Source: Rhyacichthys aspro
Lineage: Eukaryota; Chordata; Actinopteri; Gobiiformes; Rhyacichthyidae
Length of the DNA: 64,000 nucleotides
NCBI GenBank assembly: GCA_036850595.1
Contig: CM072152.1
Span: 62,001-126,000, forward strand
Direction of reading: 5' to 3'
Positions 11,620-22,313 of this stretch are shown in pieces (position 1 is the stretch's first letter; each line of letters starts with the position of its first letter). A program made the translations under genes and the position numbers. The notes beneath the pieces are model-generated. The model saw only the letters and a program-made list of their open reading frames with translations, was not told where the DNA came from and did no database searches.

Positions 11620-12264
11620 GTAGGCTTTACTCCTTTCACATCAGAACAGGCACCAACTGTTGCTCCACGTCAAGACAGGGGCGGCCCTAGTGCCCATCAG
11701 GGGCACCTCACAGCTCCCCTTCCACAACAGCAAAAAGGGCGGACAATTGCTGCCTGTCTGACAATGTAAACTACATGTTATTTATCCACATGTTCTGCTA
11801 AATACAAAGGATCTGCATTGTAAGCTGTATAACAGCATTATAATACATTTCAGATATATTCACACATCTGTCATAATCATGCACAGTCTATAGATTATGC
11901 TGGCTGTTTGACAGTTTCTGTTGAAATCACAAAAAACAACAACAAAAAAACAAAACAACCTTTAAGTACAGACCGTGTTTTGCAGTGCCTTTATGATTAA
12001 TTTCACATTAAATTTTATGCTTTATGTGTGATATTTTTAATTGTGCAAAGCCTTGAGAATGTAGTGGAGCCCTTTTATACAAACTGGCTGCGTTTTTTAG
12101 ACATTTAATTAGATATCAAACTGGAATAAGGTCTCATCAAATAACACAAGGAATTGTCTTTTACTCACATCATGTAGAGTCTTAATTGGCCTTATTCACG
12201 TGGGAGCTGCATGATAACGGTCAGTTCAGCTCTTTTTCCTTGGAGTCCACATATGAGAAAACTC

Positions 12265-12309
12265 CTGGATGTCAGGAAACAGTTGTCTTCACTGTTTCCT
12301 GACATCCAG
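12265..12309. repeat. perfect 18-bp hairpin
   Basis: CTGGATGTCAGGAAACAG at 12265-12282 is perfectly complementary to 12292-12309, with a 9-nt loop. It has no poly-U tail or known RNA family features. Confidence 0.85.
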
Positions 12310-12344
12310 ACTGGTTGGTTAGGAAGGTAAGAGTAGGTGAGCAC

Positions 12345-12720
12345 ATACAGTGGTGGAAAAAAGTTTTCGGACATTTGTAAAATATTGCATTAAGAATCTC
12401 TCTTAGTTCATCAAGTGCATTTTTTTTAGTTTATTTTTGTTCAGTTTTGAAACACATTCTCTGTTATCTGTTGACTTTGATACCGACAATGTTGAGAACT
12501 GACATATTGAAACGGTCAAGAATTTAGTTTTAATATTTCTTTTAAACAATAAACAAAAAAAATATATCATTTGTTTTTGTTTGTGTCTGTCTAATGCCAC
12601 CACACCTTTAAAAATACAAAAAAAACCCCCAAATATTTCATGATAATACTTGAGATTGTGTAAAATTTTAAGGGTGTCTGTATGTTCCAATGTATCTGTT
12701 AACACTGAAGCCCCCATGGT
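12345..12720. mobile_element. Tc1/mariner-like terminal fragment
   Basis: The segment starts TACAGTGGTGGAAAAAAGTT followed by TTCGGACA, the wording of fish Tc1-type termini. No matching inverted end was found downstream, and no transposase, so it is single-ended. The downstream limit is a guess. Confidence 0.4.
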
Positions 12721-12955
12721 TGGGTGCTTCGTCCCCTGCTTTATTCACTCTGCTGTAGGGAAAGCCCAGCAGCGCCTCCTCTACCTGTGGAAACTAAAGA
12801 GAGCTTAACTCCCACCGAGGCTCATGGTGAACTTATATCATTGTGCTGTAGAGAGTGTGCTGATATGTGGTCTCCTAGTGTGGTTCTATAGGGACTAAGG
12901 CTGAACCCTGTGGAAGTAGTTGCTCCAGAGGGTGGTGAAAACAGCGGGGAGAATA

Positions 12956-13200
12956 ATTTTCATTTTAATTTCAATTCTATTTGAATAGCCCTGTATCACA
13001 ACAACAATTGCCTCAAGAAGCTTCACAAAACAAAATACTGTAAATATGCAAACAGGTTTAGCAGGACAAAATCCCCTGTCCATAGACCCTTCATCAGGGT
13101 TAAGAAAAACTCAAAAAACCCAGCTGGGGAAAAAGAGAAACCTCCAGGAAAACCACAGAAGGAGAGATCCACTCCCAGGAGAGCTACTTGTATTTGCTTC
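12956..13200 (-). mobile_element. LINE-B 3' tail fragment
   Basis: The text TGTATCACAACAACAATTGCC, then AAACTCAAAAAACCCAGC (short parts quoted) and 'GGGATCCACTCCCAGGA'-like ending also occurs at 35815-36035 and partly at 50545-50620. There it leads into LINE-B sequence. By that comparison this is a 3'-end remnant in minus orientation without coding sequence. Confidence 0.6.
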
Positions 13201-13240
13201 ACGCAGAATTTGACACTGTTCACTTCAAGATACTTGAGGT

Positions 13241-14020
13241 CCGTGGCGGGCTTAGCAAATTTGGGGCCCTAGGCAAACCTTTGAGGGGGCCCTTCCTCAT
13301 GTCTGCCTTAATGTACCGGTAGGCCTTGAGGTTGAGAGATTCTGTAGCCTCTCCACAATTGTCATACAGAAATACTTCAAACCAGAAAAGAAGCCAAATA
13401 TGTGTTTTTGTTATTGTGATAAGACGCGTCTTCTCACTCAGATCAACTTCAGAATCAAGTTTTGTTTTTTTTGTTTTTTTTAATACAGTAGTGAGTAAAT
13501 TTAATTACTATTGAATTCACTTCAATATGTGACATTGTCAAAGTGGGAACATTATTATTATTACTTTTTCAGTTACAATAAGTTCTAACACAAGTGCAGT
13601 GTGGATCAAACATTATGTTGCTGTTTTTAGGTGTTTTTAACTGTAAATTAAACTGTAGGAACCTCTACATTAATTTAAAGGAGGACTTAATTCCCATCAG
13701 AGAATCGGGAGACTGGAGATAGACTTAAGAATGTTTAATGGATCGAGTGTGTGTAAGTGTGTGTCATCTGAAAGAAAAATATACAAAAGAACAGTCAGTA
13801 ATAGACAGAAGCATGTCATATTCAAATAGTAACATAAACACCCAGATCCTGGGTTACATTCATAACCTTAAGGTGCACCGCTGTGGCGAGCTGAGTTAAT
13901 AATAGCGCTAGCTTAAATTGCAAACAGACTGGACCGGTAATAACCCAAAATGTTGGGGCCCTTGCATGCTGGGGGCCCTAGGCATTTGCCTACCTTTGGC
14001 TAATGGTAAGTACGCCACTG
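13241..14020. mobile_element. hAT-like non-autonomous element with 8-bp target duplication
   Basis: CTTGAGGT is present at 13233-13240 and 14021-14028. The right end (complement) reads CAGTGGCGTACTTACC, the left end CCGTGGCGGGCTTAGC, so the terminal inverted repeat is about 16 bp with a few changes. Subterminal GGGGCCCTAGGCA repeats occur at both ends (13262-, 13970-). An 8-bp duplication and a CAG start are hAT features. No transposase was seen in 780 bp. Confidence 0.75.
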
Positions 14021-14028
14021 CTTGAGGT

Positions 14029-14940
14029 ACACTTAATACACTTCACTAGATGTGAAATTGAGCGTCCACCCACATTGCGGAAATATTTTACACATTTACA
14101 TTGTTTTTAAAGTTAAAAAAAGTACATGAACATGGTCCAACATGTGTCCATGGTTTTGCTTGACTTCAGTTGCTGAGTAGTTTGTGAATAGCAAGGGTTC
14201 CTTTGGGTCAGGTGGAATAAGTTACCATGTAGGAATCCCACAAAAGCGAATAGGAAATCAAATCTCAAATCTCTCCCACTAAATAAAAACTGTCAAATTA
14301 TACTAATCTTTATTTTGTATACTTTCGTCAAAGCTATTTAACATCTTAAATAACGTAATATATAAAAAGGATTGGTTAGTGAGAGAAATTCCATTTGTGG
14401 GAACAATTACCATGAGTAGCCAATATTTTCATGTTGATGAATCAGGGAAAATCTCTGGCACAACAAGTAAACTGCCTCCTTCCACTTTCAGTGGCCTATA
14501 ATTGTTCTGTCATTGCATTGGCCATGACAGCCAGAGAGCACATGGCAGCAGCAGAGAGCAGTCTGTCTACAGTTCATATCAATCCTTGGTCATCTTTTAA
14601 GTATTAGTAAGTATTTTATTTGTCTATTGTAACATTATTTTATATCTATATTTCAGATAATTTGATAGATTTGCCGAAGATTAATATTACTTCACATTTA
14701 TGTTTCATTCTAAGTCTGGCCTAGTGTGTATGCTAGTTTTGTTTAGGTGGCACAACATAATAGCAATAGCAATATCATGGCTTTTTTAAAATTTTATTTG
14801 TAGTTTTACGTAATCAGTTAGCAATTAACTAAAGAAAGGAAGACTGAGCCTATGAACAAAATACCAGTCTTCTGTGTGTTTATTGGGATTTTGTTGACGG
14901 TAGCTAGAATTCTACTCTTTTAACAAAAGGGAAGAACAGC
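14029..14940. other. spacer, nothing recognised
   Basis: AT-rich sequence without coding sequence, known repeat borders or structure that I can support. Confidence 0.35.
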
Positions 14941-14943
14941 AGA

Positions 14944-16393
14944 GTGAAAAGCTGGCTCTTGACAGATGAGGATAAACACCACGCTCAAACAGGTTACGAG
15001 TCAAATAACATCATGGATGAAGGAAATGCATCTAATTTGGAAACAAGATCTCGAGTTTCTACTGCAATCAAGTCTGCATGTAGATCATCAACTAGAGCAA
15101 CAGCTGCAGCTGCTCATGCAGAAGCAGCCAAAGCACGCCTCAGGTTTGCTGTGAAAGAAATGGTGCTTAAACTGGAAAAGGCTTAGCTCAAAGCCTCAAT
15201 GGAGAAGATGGCTGCTGAAAAGGAGACTGCTGCAGCTCAGGCAAAGGCGGAAGCTCTAGAGGTGGTAACTGGTGGTAGGGATGAGAAATCGGGCCATACT
15301 CCTTTATTGTCAACACCAGTAGATCCTGTGGAACGAACATGACAACACATGGATGAAGGAAATGATAATAATAATAATGAATTAGATTTATATAGCGCTT
15401 TTCAATACTACTCAGAACGCTTCACAATTGGGTCCATTATTCATTCACTCCACAGTCACACACTGGTGGTGGTAAACTACCTCAGTAGCCACAGACTGAC
15501 AGAGAGGTGGCAGCCATTCTGTGCCTACGGGCTCTCTGACCACCACCAAACATACTCGCACATTCATACACCAGTGTCACAGACACCGGAAACCATCTAT
15601 CATCTACCTAAATATGACGGTCACAGATATACTCCACTCCGCTATGTCCTTAATAAATACAAATCTCACTATCTATCTAACTCTGATTATTTCCCAGAAT
15701 TAATGCTTAATTAACCAATTTTACAATTAAATAAACATATTTATTAGCAACTATAAAATTATTAAATGAAAGTAACTTGTTCATCTCATTACATTGTTCA
15801 TGTCTTTAACCTAAAGACATCACATTCACGTTACCAAAAACAGTAGCCAATACACAATTCTAATACCCACATGATGGACGTGTAATTTCTGGCAAGATGT
15901 GCGCTTGTTACAGTTCAATGACCAACCAGAAAGCTACAAAGCATGGCGTAAATCTTTCCAGAGTGCTGTAAGAGATCTAGATGTAACATGAGATGAAGAA
16001 ATGGATCTCCCCGTTAAATGGCTGGGAAGAGAGTCATCAGAGCATGCCAAGCGCATCAGATCCATACATATTACTCAACCAGAAAAAGGACTTAACATAA
16101 TTTGGAGGAGACTAGATGGTTGCTACGGCTCCCCTGAAGCCATTGAAAAAGCGTTATATACATCTTTATCTACCCATGATGAGGACACATCCTTTAATGA
16201 AGATAAGGGGACACAATCCTCAGAAAATGACAGCTACACTACTGATGATGAGGACGACCGGCCGACTGAGTGGATGTCACGTAATGGGAAAATTATGTGG
16301 TTTCCCACTAAAGAAAAGACTACTACACTCCAGTACCCACTGGTACCACCCCAGGGCCCACCCTGTATGCATTTGCCCGCATTAGCAGCCTGA
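14944..16393 (+). pseudogene. LTR-retroelement gag remnant (probably BEL/Pao)
   Basis: The first part (14944-15340) has the alanine/lysine-rich coiled-coil text seen at the start of fish BEL/Pao gag proteins (AAAHAEAAKARLRFAVKEM), with a stop at 15184-15186. After a SINE-like insertion the frame resumes near 15900 (NDQPESYKAWRKSF, TGA at 15989-15991, then PVKWLGRESSEHAKRIRSIH and RRLDGCYGSPEAIEKAL). I recall that second block from fish LTR-element gag proteins. No protease, reverse transcriptase or LTRs are found nearby. The superfamily is inferred from memory; domesticated gag-like genes are an alternative. Confidence 0.5.
15364..15620 (-). mobile_element. SINE-like 3' segment inside the gag remnant
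   Basis: An (AAT)n tract is followed by TTTATATAGCGCTTTTC and then ACTCAGAACGCTTCACAATT, the complement of the common fish SINE/LINE 3' end. The short tract CATGGATGAAGGAAATG occurs on its left border (15348-15364) and also at 15011-15027, so the border may reflect local recombination. Confidence 0.5.
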
Positions 16394-16537
16394 GGTCTGC
16401 CTTTGACCTTTTCATAACAAAGGATTATTATTCAGCTGCTGTGCACCCACACAAACCTGCATGAAAGGCGAACGTATGAGGATTGGAAAGATGTAGAAGT
16501 AGTAAATAATAATGTACCTTTTGTGGGGGATTAAGGG

Positions 16538-16895
16538 GGGTCAATATGTAGTACACATTTCTGCCGCTGTAATGTGCTGTACATCTGAGGTCTCTGGGGG
16601 TATAGGGAGGTCACCTAAACAGTTTGAATGGACATGTAGTGTTATCAGATAGCCAGCTCAGAGGTAAAGTTTATGGTATAGCTCTGTACCCCCAGAGACC
16701 CAGATGTACATCCACAAGGGGGTCGCAGCAACAGACAGGGGTCAATATGTAATACACATTCCCGCGGTTGTAATGTGCTGCACATCTGGAGTCTCTGGGG
16801 GTATAGGGAGGTCACCTCAGCAGTTTGAATCAGCTATCAGATAGCCAACTCAGAGGTAAAGTTTATGGTGTAGCTCTGTATCCCCAGGGGGTCCA
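16538..16895. repeat. two direct copies of a palindromic unit of about 200 bp
   Basis: Copies start GGGGTCAATATGTAgTACACA (about 16538) and the same with one change (about 16738). Each contains an internal inverted pair: CATCTGaGGTCTCTGGGGGTA near the start and TACCCCCAGAGACCCAGATG (or a degraded form) near the end. No coding sequence. It may be a duplicated MITE. Confidence 0.65.
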
Positions 16896-16925
16896 GAGAG
16901 TAAAGTTTAATTATTCCCTAGCTGA

Positions 16926-17790
16926 GTGCTTTTTGTGGTGTGGTTCTCTCAAATGGTAAGGGAATTCCCTAATGCGTATGTTTCAGCGAAGAAAAAAAAC
17001 AAAAAAAACTCTAAAGTGTCATTAGTACATGGGATGTACCACCGTCAGATAACTGAAGTGGCTGATATCAAGAAATCCTACCAATGGCTAGAACGAGCTG
17101 GACTGAAAGACAGCACATGGCTGCACAGGAACAGGCCCTGAACACCAGAGCAATAGAGGCCAAGATCTACCAGACAAGACCCAAGGTGTAGGCTGTGCAA
17201 AGAGGCCCCTGAGGCAATCAAGCACATAACTGCAGGGTGTAAGATGCTGGCAGGGAAAGCATACATGGAACATCACAACCAAATGGCTGGCATAGTGTAC
17301 AGGATCTGTGCAGAGTATGGACTGGAAAACCCCAAGATCAAAGTGGGAAACACCTCCTAAGGTGGTAGAGAACGAGCGTGCCAAGATCCTGTGGGACTTC
17401 CAAATCCAGACTGATAAAATGGTAATGGCCGAACCAACCGGACATTGTGGTGGTGGACAAACAACAGAGGAAAGCCATTGTGGTTGACATAGCAATACCA
17501 AGTGATGGCAACATCAGGAAAAAGGAACATGAGAAACTAGAGAAATACCAGGGCCTCAAATAAGAGCTTGAGATAGCCTGGAGAAAGAAGGCATCATTGG
17601 TACCCGTGGTCATCAGGGCACTCGGGGCAGTAACCCCCAAACTGGAGGAGTGGCTAAAGCAGATCCCAGGAAAAACATCAGACATCTCAGTCCAGAAAAG
17701 TGCAGTTCTAGGAACAGCTACGATACTGCGCAGAACCCTCAAGCTCCCAGGCTTCTGGTAGAGGACCCGAGCTTGAAAGGATGAGACCAC
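16926..17790 (+). pseudogene. RLE-type LINE fragment, C-terminal zinc motif and endonuclease (LINE-D copy 3)
   Basis: Broken frames read HGMYHRQITEVADIKKSYQW, LERAGLKDS, then a cysteine/histidine motif (CRLCKEAPEAIKHITAGCKM) and the region corresponding to the PD…D endonuclease. This is the C-terminal end of a LINE with a restriction-like endonuclease that cuts the target for insertion. Several frameshifts separate the pieces. The related minus-strand copies at 44640-46813 show the same order. Clade (R4/Dong/Rex6-like or similar) is not certain. Confidence 0.65.
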
Positions 17791-17990
17791 CCGTGGAGGG
17801 TGAGATGGGAATTATATATATATATATACACACACATATATAGGTCGGCAATCCTTAATTCTTAGGTCAATCACGATGTCCTAAATGGGGTAATTTGCAG
17901 GAGAGCAGCAGCAGTCAAAGCGAGCCAACGTTCACTCAACTGGAACCGGATGTGTTTCAGTAATTAAGGATAGAATCTCAGTGTGTCATA
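17791..17990. repeat. (TA)n tract and unassigned spacer
   Basis: A TA/CA microsatellite (17814-17840) follows the LINE fragment. The remainder has no recognised feature. Confidence 0.5.
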
Positions 17991-18014
17991 CCTCCCCCAG
18001 CGTCTGGGCCTAGA

Positions 18015-18131
18015 GCAGCTTATCTCATCTACTGTATTTGTCCTTACCATAAGCCCTTATCTCATCTACTGTATATGTCCTGACCATAAGCCCTTATCTT
18101 ATCTACTGTATCTGTCCTGACCATAAGCCCT
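18015..18131. repeat. three tandem copies of a 39-bp unit
   Basis: The unit TTATCTCATCTACTGTAT, then TGTCCTgACCATAAGCCC, is repeated three times immediately before the LINE-B reading frame. A single copy of its end (CTGACCATAAGCCCTATCAA) occurs in LINE-B copy 2 near 36346, so this is a local expansion of the LINE 3' region. Confidence 0.8.
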
Positions 18132-18789
18132 GTCAAAAAGAAAAGTCTTAAGTCTAACCTTAAATGTTGAGACTGTGTCTGCCTCTTTAATGAGAGCTGG
18201 GAGCTGATTCCATAAAACAGGAGCTTGGTAATTAAAGGCTCTACCTCCCATTGTACTTTTGGAAACTCTAGGAACAACTAGTAGCCCTGCATTTTGAAAA
18301 TGAAGCACTCTGTTAGGACTGTACGGCACTATGAGGTCTTTGAGATAGGACGGGGCCTTCCCACTGAGGGCCTTATAAATGAGGTGAAAGATTTTGAACT
18401 TAATTCTGAATTCAATTGGAAGCCAGTGAACGGAGGCTAACACTGGGGTAATGTGCTCCCATCTGTTGATCCTGTTCGTATTTTAGCTGCTGGGTTTTGG
18501 ACGAGCTGAAAACTTTTCAAGGAGTTATTTGGGCATCCTGCCAGCAGAGAATTACAGTAATCTAACCTTGATGTAACAAATGCATGGATTAGTTTTTCAG
18601 CATCACATTTAGATAACATATTCCTAATTTTGGCTATATTGCGCAGGTGAAAAAATGCTCTTGTACAAGCTTGGTTAACGTGTGTTTTAAATGATAAATG
18701 TTGGTCAAATATTACACCAAGATTCCTGACGAAGCTAGACGAACACCATCTAAATTGACTATTTGGGTTGATGTGTCTCTTAGGGCACA

Positions 18790-19115
18790 CTCACACCAGG
18801 GCCATTTGAACCGTTGTGTGCCTGAGTACGATTGAGTACTCAGACACACAACGGTTGTTCGCACTCACACATGCAAAAAGAATCCGTGGAACCAGTAATG
18901 TCATCACGTCGGGTCTCGCAAGACCATGTGCCGTTTGTTTACAAGAAGCACAGAATAGCTCAACGGCTATGAACCTTTTGCAGGACTTGTTTAAATGCAC
19001 TGGGAGATTAATTGACGCACATATCACGTAATGTACATGGCTTGTAGTAGTGCGCTAGTGCGCATGCCTGAGCAACCGTTCTGTGCTGCAGCACACCTGT
19101 TACATTGCGTAAGGG
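18790..19115. mobile_element. hairpin-bearing insert in LINE-B copy 1
   Basis: LINE-B homology stops after about 18780 and resumes near 19130. Inside, 18809-18829 (AACCGTTGTGTGcCTGAGTAC) pairs with 18836-18856 with one mismatch and a 6-nt loop. The termini (AGGGCACACTCACACCAGG) look like a DNA-element end, but target duplications could not be defined. Confidence 0.4.
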
Positions 19116-19498
19116 AGGCATGTATGATATAAAAAGTATAGGACCTAATACAGAGCCCTGTGGTACTCAATGGCTAACTACTGTGCACACTGATGATTGC
19201 TCATTAACTCTAACAAACTGGTATCTGTCTGTTAGAAAAGATTAAAACCAGCAGAGAGCAGATCTTCTAATTCCAATGTCAGACTCTAACCTCTTTAACA
19301 GAAGACTGTGGTCTATCATGTCGAAGGCTGCGCAGAGATCTAAAAGGACTAGGACAGAGACCAGTCCATTATCTAAAGCTACTGACAGATCATGGGTGAC
19401 TTTGACTAAAGCTGTTTCTGTGCTGTGGTACGGTCTAAATCCTGACTGAAAATCTTCAATTAAATTATTGTCCTGCAGATGATTGCATAGCTGTTTAA

Positions 19499-20470
19499 AG
19501 GTCCTATATTATACTATTTTGAACATTATATAGTGTGTTTTGGATACATTTAGGTTACCATATCACGTTTTGCAACATGAAACACACAATATTTATCTTA
19601 TACAAGTGGTTTGGATGAGCTCTCATCATGAGTCCAAAGTGAACGGTCTGATTTGGCACTGTCACTTTAAGGCTCAGCTCTTCCGTGTTGGCTCATGACG
19701 TCACGCTATAGCTAAGCGAGCTACGCTGGAAACAGACTGAAGTAAATACGGTACATCATAGTAATAGATAACTTTTTCAGCAATGGCTTTGAGAGTAACT
19801 GAGCCGTATATCTTCGACCCAGAGTCTGATTCTGAGTTCGAAGAACATGAGCAAACACAAAGACCTCGAAGGCTTCTACAAGACGTTTCTGCTTGGTAAA
19901 TGAGAAACTATTTATTGTGTATGTTTCTATGGTTTAGCCCGTAGCATAGCGCGTGTTAACTGCTTCTGTTTATCGGTGCACATGTGGAAATTGCCGTACA
20001 ATGCCTACTGAAGTTGAGAATGTATGCTGCCTGGAGACTCCTAAGGTAGCTGGTGTGCAGTGTATTGAAAGAACTATAATAAAGTAGCCTAGCAATATGT
20101 AGAGCTATGCAGTAAGCTCTACCATCAGCAACATGTTAGTAATAATAGTAATGTTGCTGACGGTAAGTAAGCTAACACAGTAGCAGCGATGCTTCTCTGT
20201 GTGTCTGAGCTGCAGAGCGCGGCACTTGTTGACAGTGCAGGAGAGAGGCGCTGGAGGAGTGTGGAGGAGCACTTCCTGGAGAGGAGTGGTTTATTTCACA
20301 TATTGACGTCATTGCGTGAAACAGCTCGTTGAAAGGACTGTAGCTCAAACTAAATAAATTACTTAAATATGCGCGAATGAAACAAAACACAACTTTGGGT
20401 ATGTGTTTGAGGTAGAAACAACGTTATAACATGGTTAAAAGCTCAGAAAAGTCGATTTAGCATAATACCT
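19499..20470. mobile_element. TTAA-flanked element carrying P2X7-tail-like exons
   Basis: TTAA duplications are at 19495-19498 and 20471-20474, exactly where the uninterrupted LINE-B copy 2 reads on (…GCTGT and …CACAATT…CTTGA). The ends are AGGTCCTATATTATAC and, in complement, AGGTATTATGCTAAATCG: short, degraded inverted repeats with the same AGGT start as the element at 5882. No transposase is present. It contains two exons on the + strand and high-CpG sequence around 20200-20340. Confidence 0.75.
19783..20045 (+). pseudogene. two exons of a P2X7 intracellular-domain-like gene
   Basis: Exon A (19783-19895): ATG then an acidic leader (VTEPYIFDPESDSEFEEHE) ending in Trp split by a donor G|GTAAAT. 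Exon B (19976-20045): CTCGNCRTMPTEVENVCC, then LETPK and a GTAGC donor-like site. The C-x-C-G-x-C-x2-M-P-T-x3-E-x2-CC pattern is that of the zinc-binding P2X7 C-terminal ('P2RX7 intracellular') family, abundant in fish and often in mobile DNA. The phases fit (2+1), but the acceptor reads CG instead of AG, so splicing is probably lost. The downstream exons are absent. Confidence 0.6.
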
Positions 20471-21402
20471 TTAACCACAATTCTCTTGAAACAAAAGGAA
20501 GATTGGATAGATTTTCTAGAGCGCCTGGATCAGTTTTTCAACAGAGGTTTAATTACTGCAGATTTAAAAGACTATGGGACCTGTTTCCAAATAAGTGTTT
20601 ATTATATTCAAAATAGTTTTATTTTAATAAAGGGGAAGACCTCCTTAAAGAGTTTAGAAGGGATCGGGTATGAGATACAGGTGGATGTTTTAGAAGACAT
20701 ATGGGGTTAATTCATTTAGATCTACAGCGGTGAAGCAGTCTAACATTAAAGGAGGTTTGATTGGGGACTTAGTTGTTAAGGCACTAATCTGTTCTGAGTT
20801 AATAGAGGGGTGGATTGAAGTTATTTTATTTCTAATTGTGGTTATTTTGTAACTAAAGAACTGGAGCAGGTCACCGCAGCTAAGAGTTAAAGGGATGCTA
20901 GGTTCTACTGAGCTGTGACTGTTCGTCAGCCTGGCTACAGTGCTGAACAAAAATCTAGGATTATTTTTGTTTTTTTCTATAAGCATCGAATAATACCTAG
21001 TTCTAACCGTACGCAGGGCTTGCTTATAATTAAAAGACTGTTATTCCAGGAGTGAATCTTCAGACTTGGAGTGCTGGCATTGCCTTTCTGATTTACGCAT
21101 GGCTTGTTTGAGGAGCAGGGTTTCTGTATTAAACCAGGGTAATACTCTACTATTTCTAATGACCCTCTGTCTAAGTGGAGAGAGTCATCTGCATTGAACA
21201 CATGGCTCTATCAACAATCACTTTTGTGTTGGGACTGGAGCTGTAGGGTTTACTCTCTGGATTAACTGGAGAAATACTGGCTAATATTGGCGGAATTACT
21301 TTTTCAAACTCATTAATAGTTTTCAGATCAGATAATATTCTTCTAAACTGGGGTTTGTCCAAAGGAAGAGTGTAGTCCACAAGCGTTAACTGAAAGGTAA
21401 TT

Positions 21403-22313
21403 GTGTGGATGCTGAGACATTCAGTATCAACATATGCTCTCCTTTCAACATTCCATTTTTTCTTTATTGTTCCACTTCTTCTTTTCTTCTTTTTGTCCGC
21501 TTTCTCCTCTTCAGCCGTTCAACTGATTTCAGCCATTCAAACTTTAAAATGTGCCTAAATTCATTATTACTTTTGGTTATGTACTTTTTTATGGCCTTTA
21601 AACCCCATTCATTTCCTGTAAGATTTCAGCAAAATTCATGTTTTCAGCTTTTCCTTCAGCTTTTCACTGCTTCGGCATACTTCAACATTTCAGCACCATT
21701 CAAATGTTCAATGAATCACAAGAAATTCAGCTTTTCAGCTGTGTTTCTACTTTTTTTTAAATATCTTCTGCCGTTTTTCTTTAGTCCCAGTGTAAAGTGT
21801 TCAGCTCTTTTTGGATTTTGCCTGCGTTAGAATGCGTTGTTATGGTCTCTATGCTTCTACTGTTAGAGTGGGTGATGTCGCGTCACTCTAACTTTTACCC
21901 TCTTCTGTTTCTGCCCCTTTCAGCTCCTTCACAAATTATATGTTAAAAACTTAGACATTTTCATCCTCAAAACTACATAAATCTTACATCCATGCATTCA
22001 TCAGAGTCTCCTGGCGCTCACACCAATTTTTGAATTAGATGCATTCGTTTGAAGGCTTCACTCTAGGCCAACAAATTTTACTTTTACTTAAAATAGAAGT
22101 AGATCCAGGACGAACCCATATCCAGTCCAGATTAATCCAGACCACATCAAGACCAGGACCAAGACCAGACCAGGGCCAGGACCAGACTAGGACTAGACCA
22201 AGATGGCTTAATTCAGCTCCTTCCAGCCTAATTCAGTTTCTTTCAGCTTTGAAAAAAATTCACCCTCAGCATCCACACGCAATAGCTTCTTCAGCCCTTG
22301 CAAAGATTCTAGT
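21403..22313. mobile_element. unclassified 0.9-kb insert rich in TTCAG motifs
   Basis: Comparison with LINE-B copy 2 (GAAAGGTAATTAAAAAATG at about 42133) places clean borders after GAAAGGTAAT and before TAAAAAATG; no target duplication longer than a base or two is visible. The insert is full of TTCAG(C) pentamers (about 21530-21740 and 22210-22300) and has a CCAGACC/CCAGGACC simple-repeat patch at 22120-22205. The right end is GATTCTAG. No coding sequence. Helitron ends were considered but the left end does not fit. Confidence 0.5.

Larger units (their letters stand above)
11620..12955. other. start of intron 1, mostly unassigned
   Basis: Apart from the hairpin at 12265-12309 and the Tc1-like end at 12345, I recognise nothing. 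The sequence is AT-rich and carries A-rich simple runs near 11929-11957. Confidence 0.4.

Noticed and set aside
11215..11769. 184-codon frame extending past CADPS exon 1
   Set aside because: It begins upstream of the conserved ATG and reads into the intron past the GTAGGC donor; the conserved protein continues at 60567.
21403..22313. Helitron
   Set aside because: The right end CTAG next to T would fit, but the left end is not TC and there is no convincing 3' hairpin.
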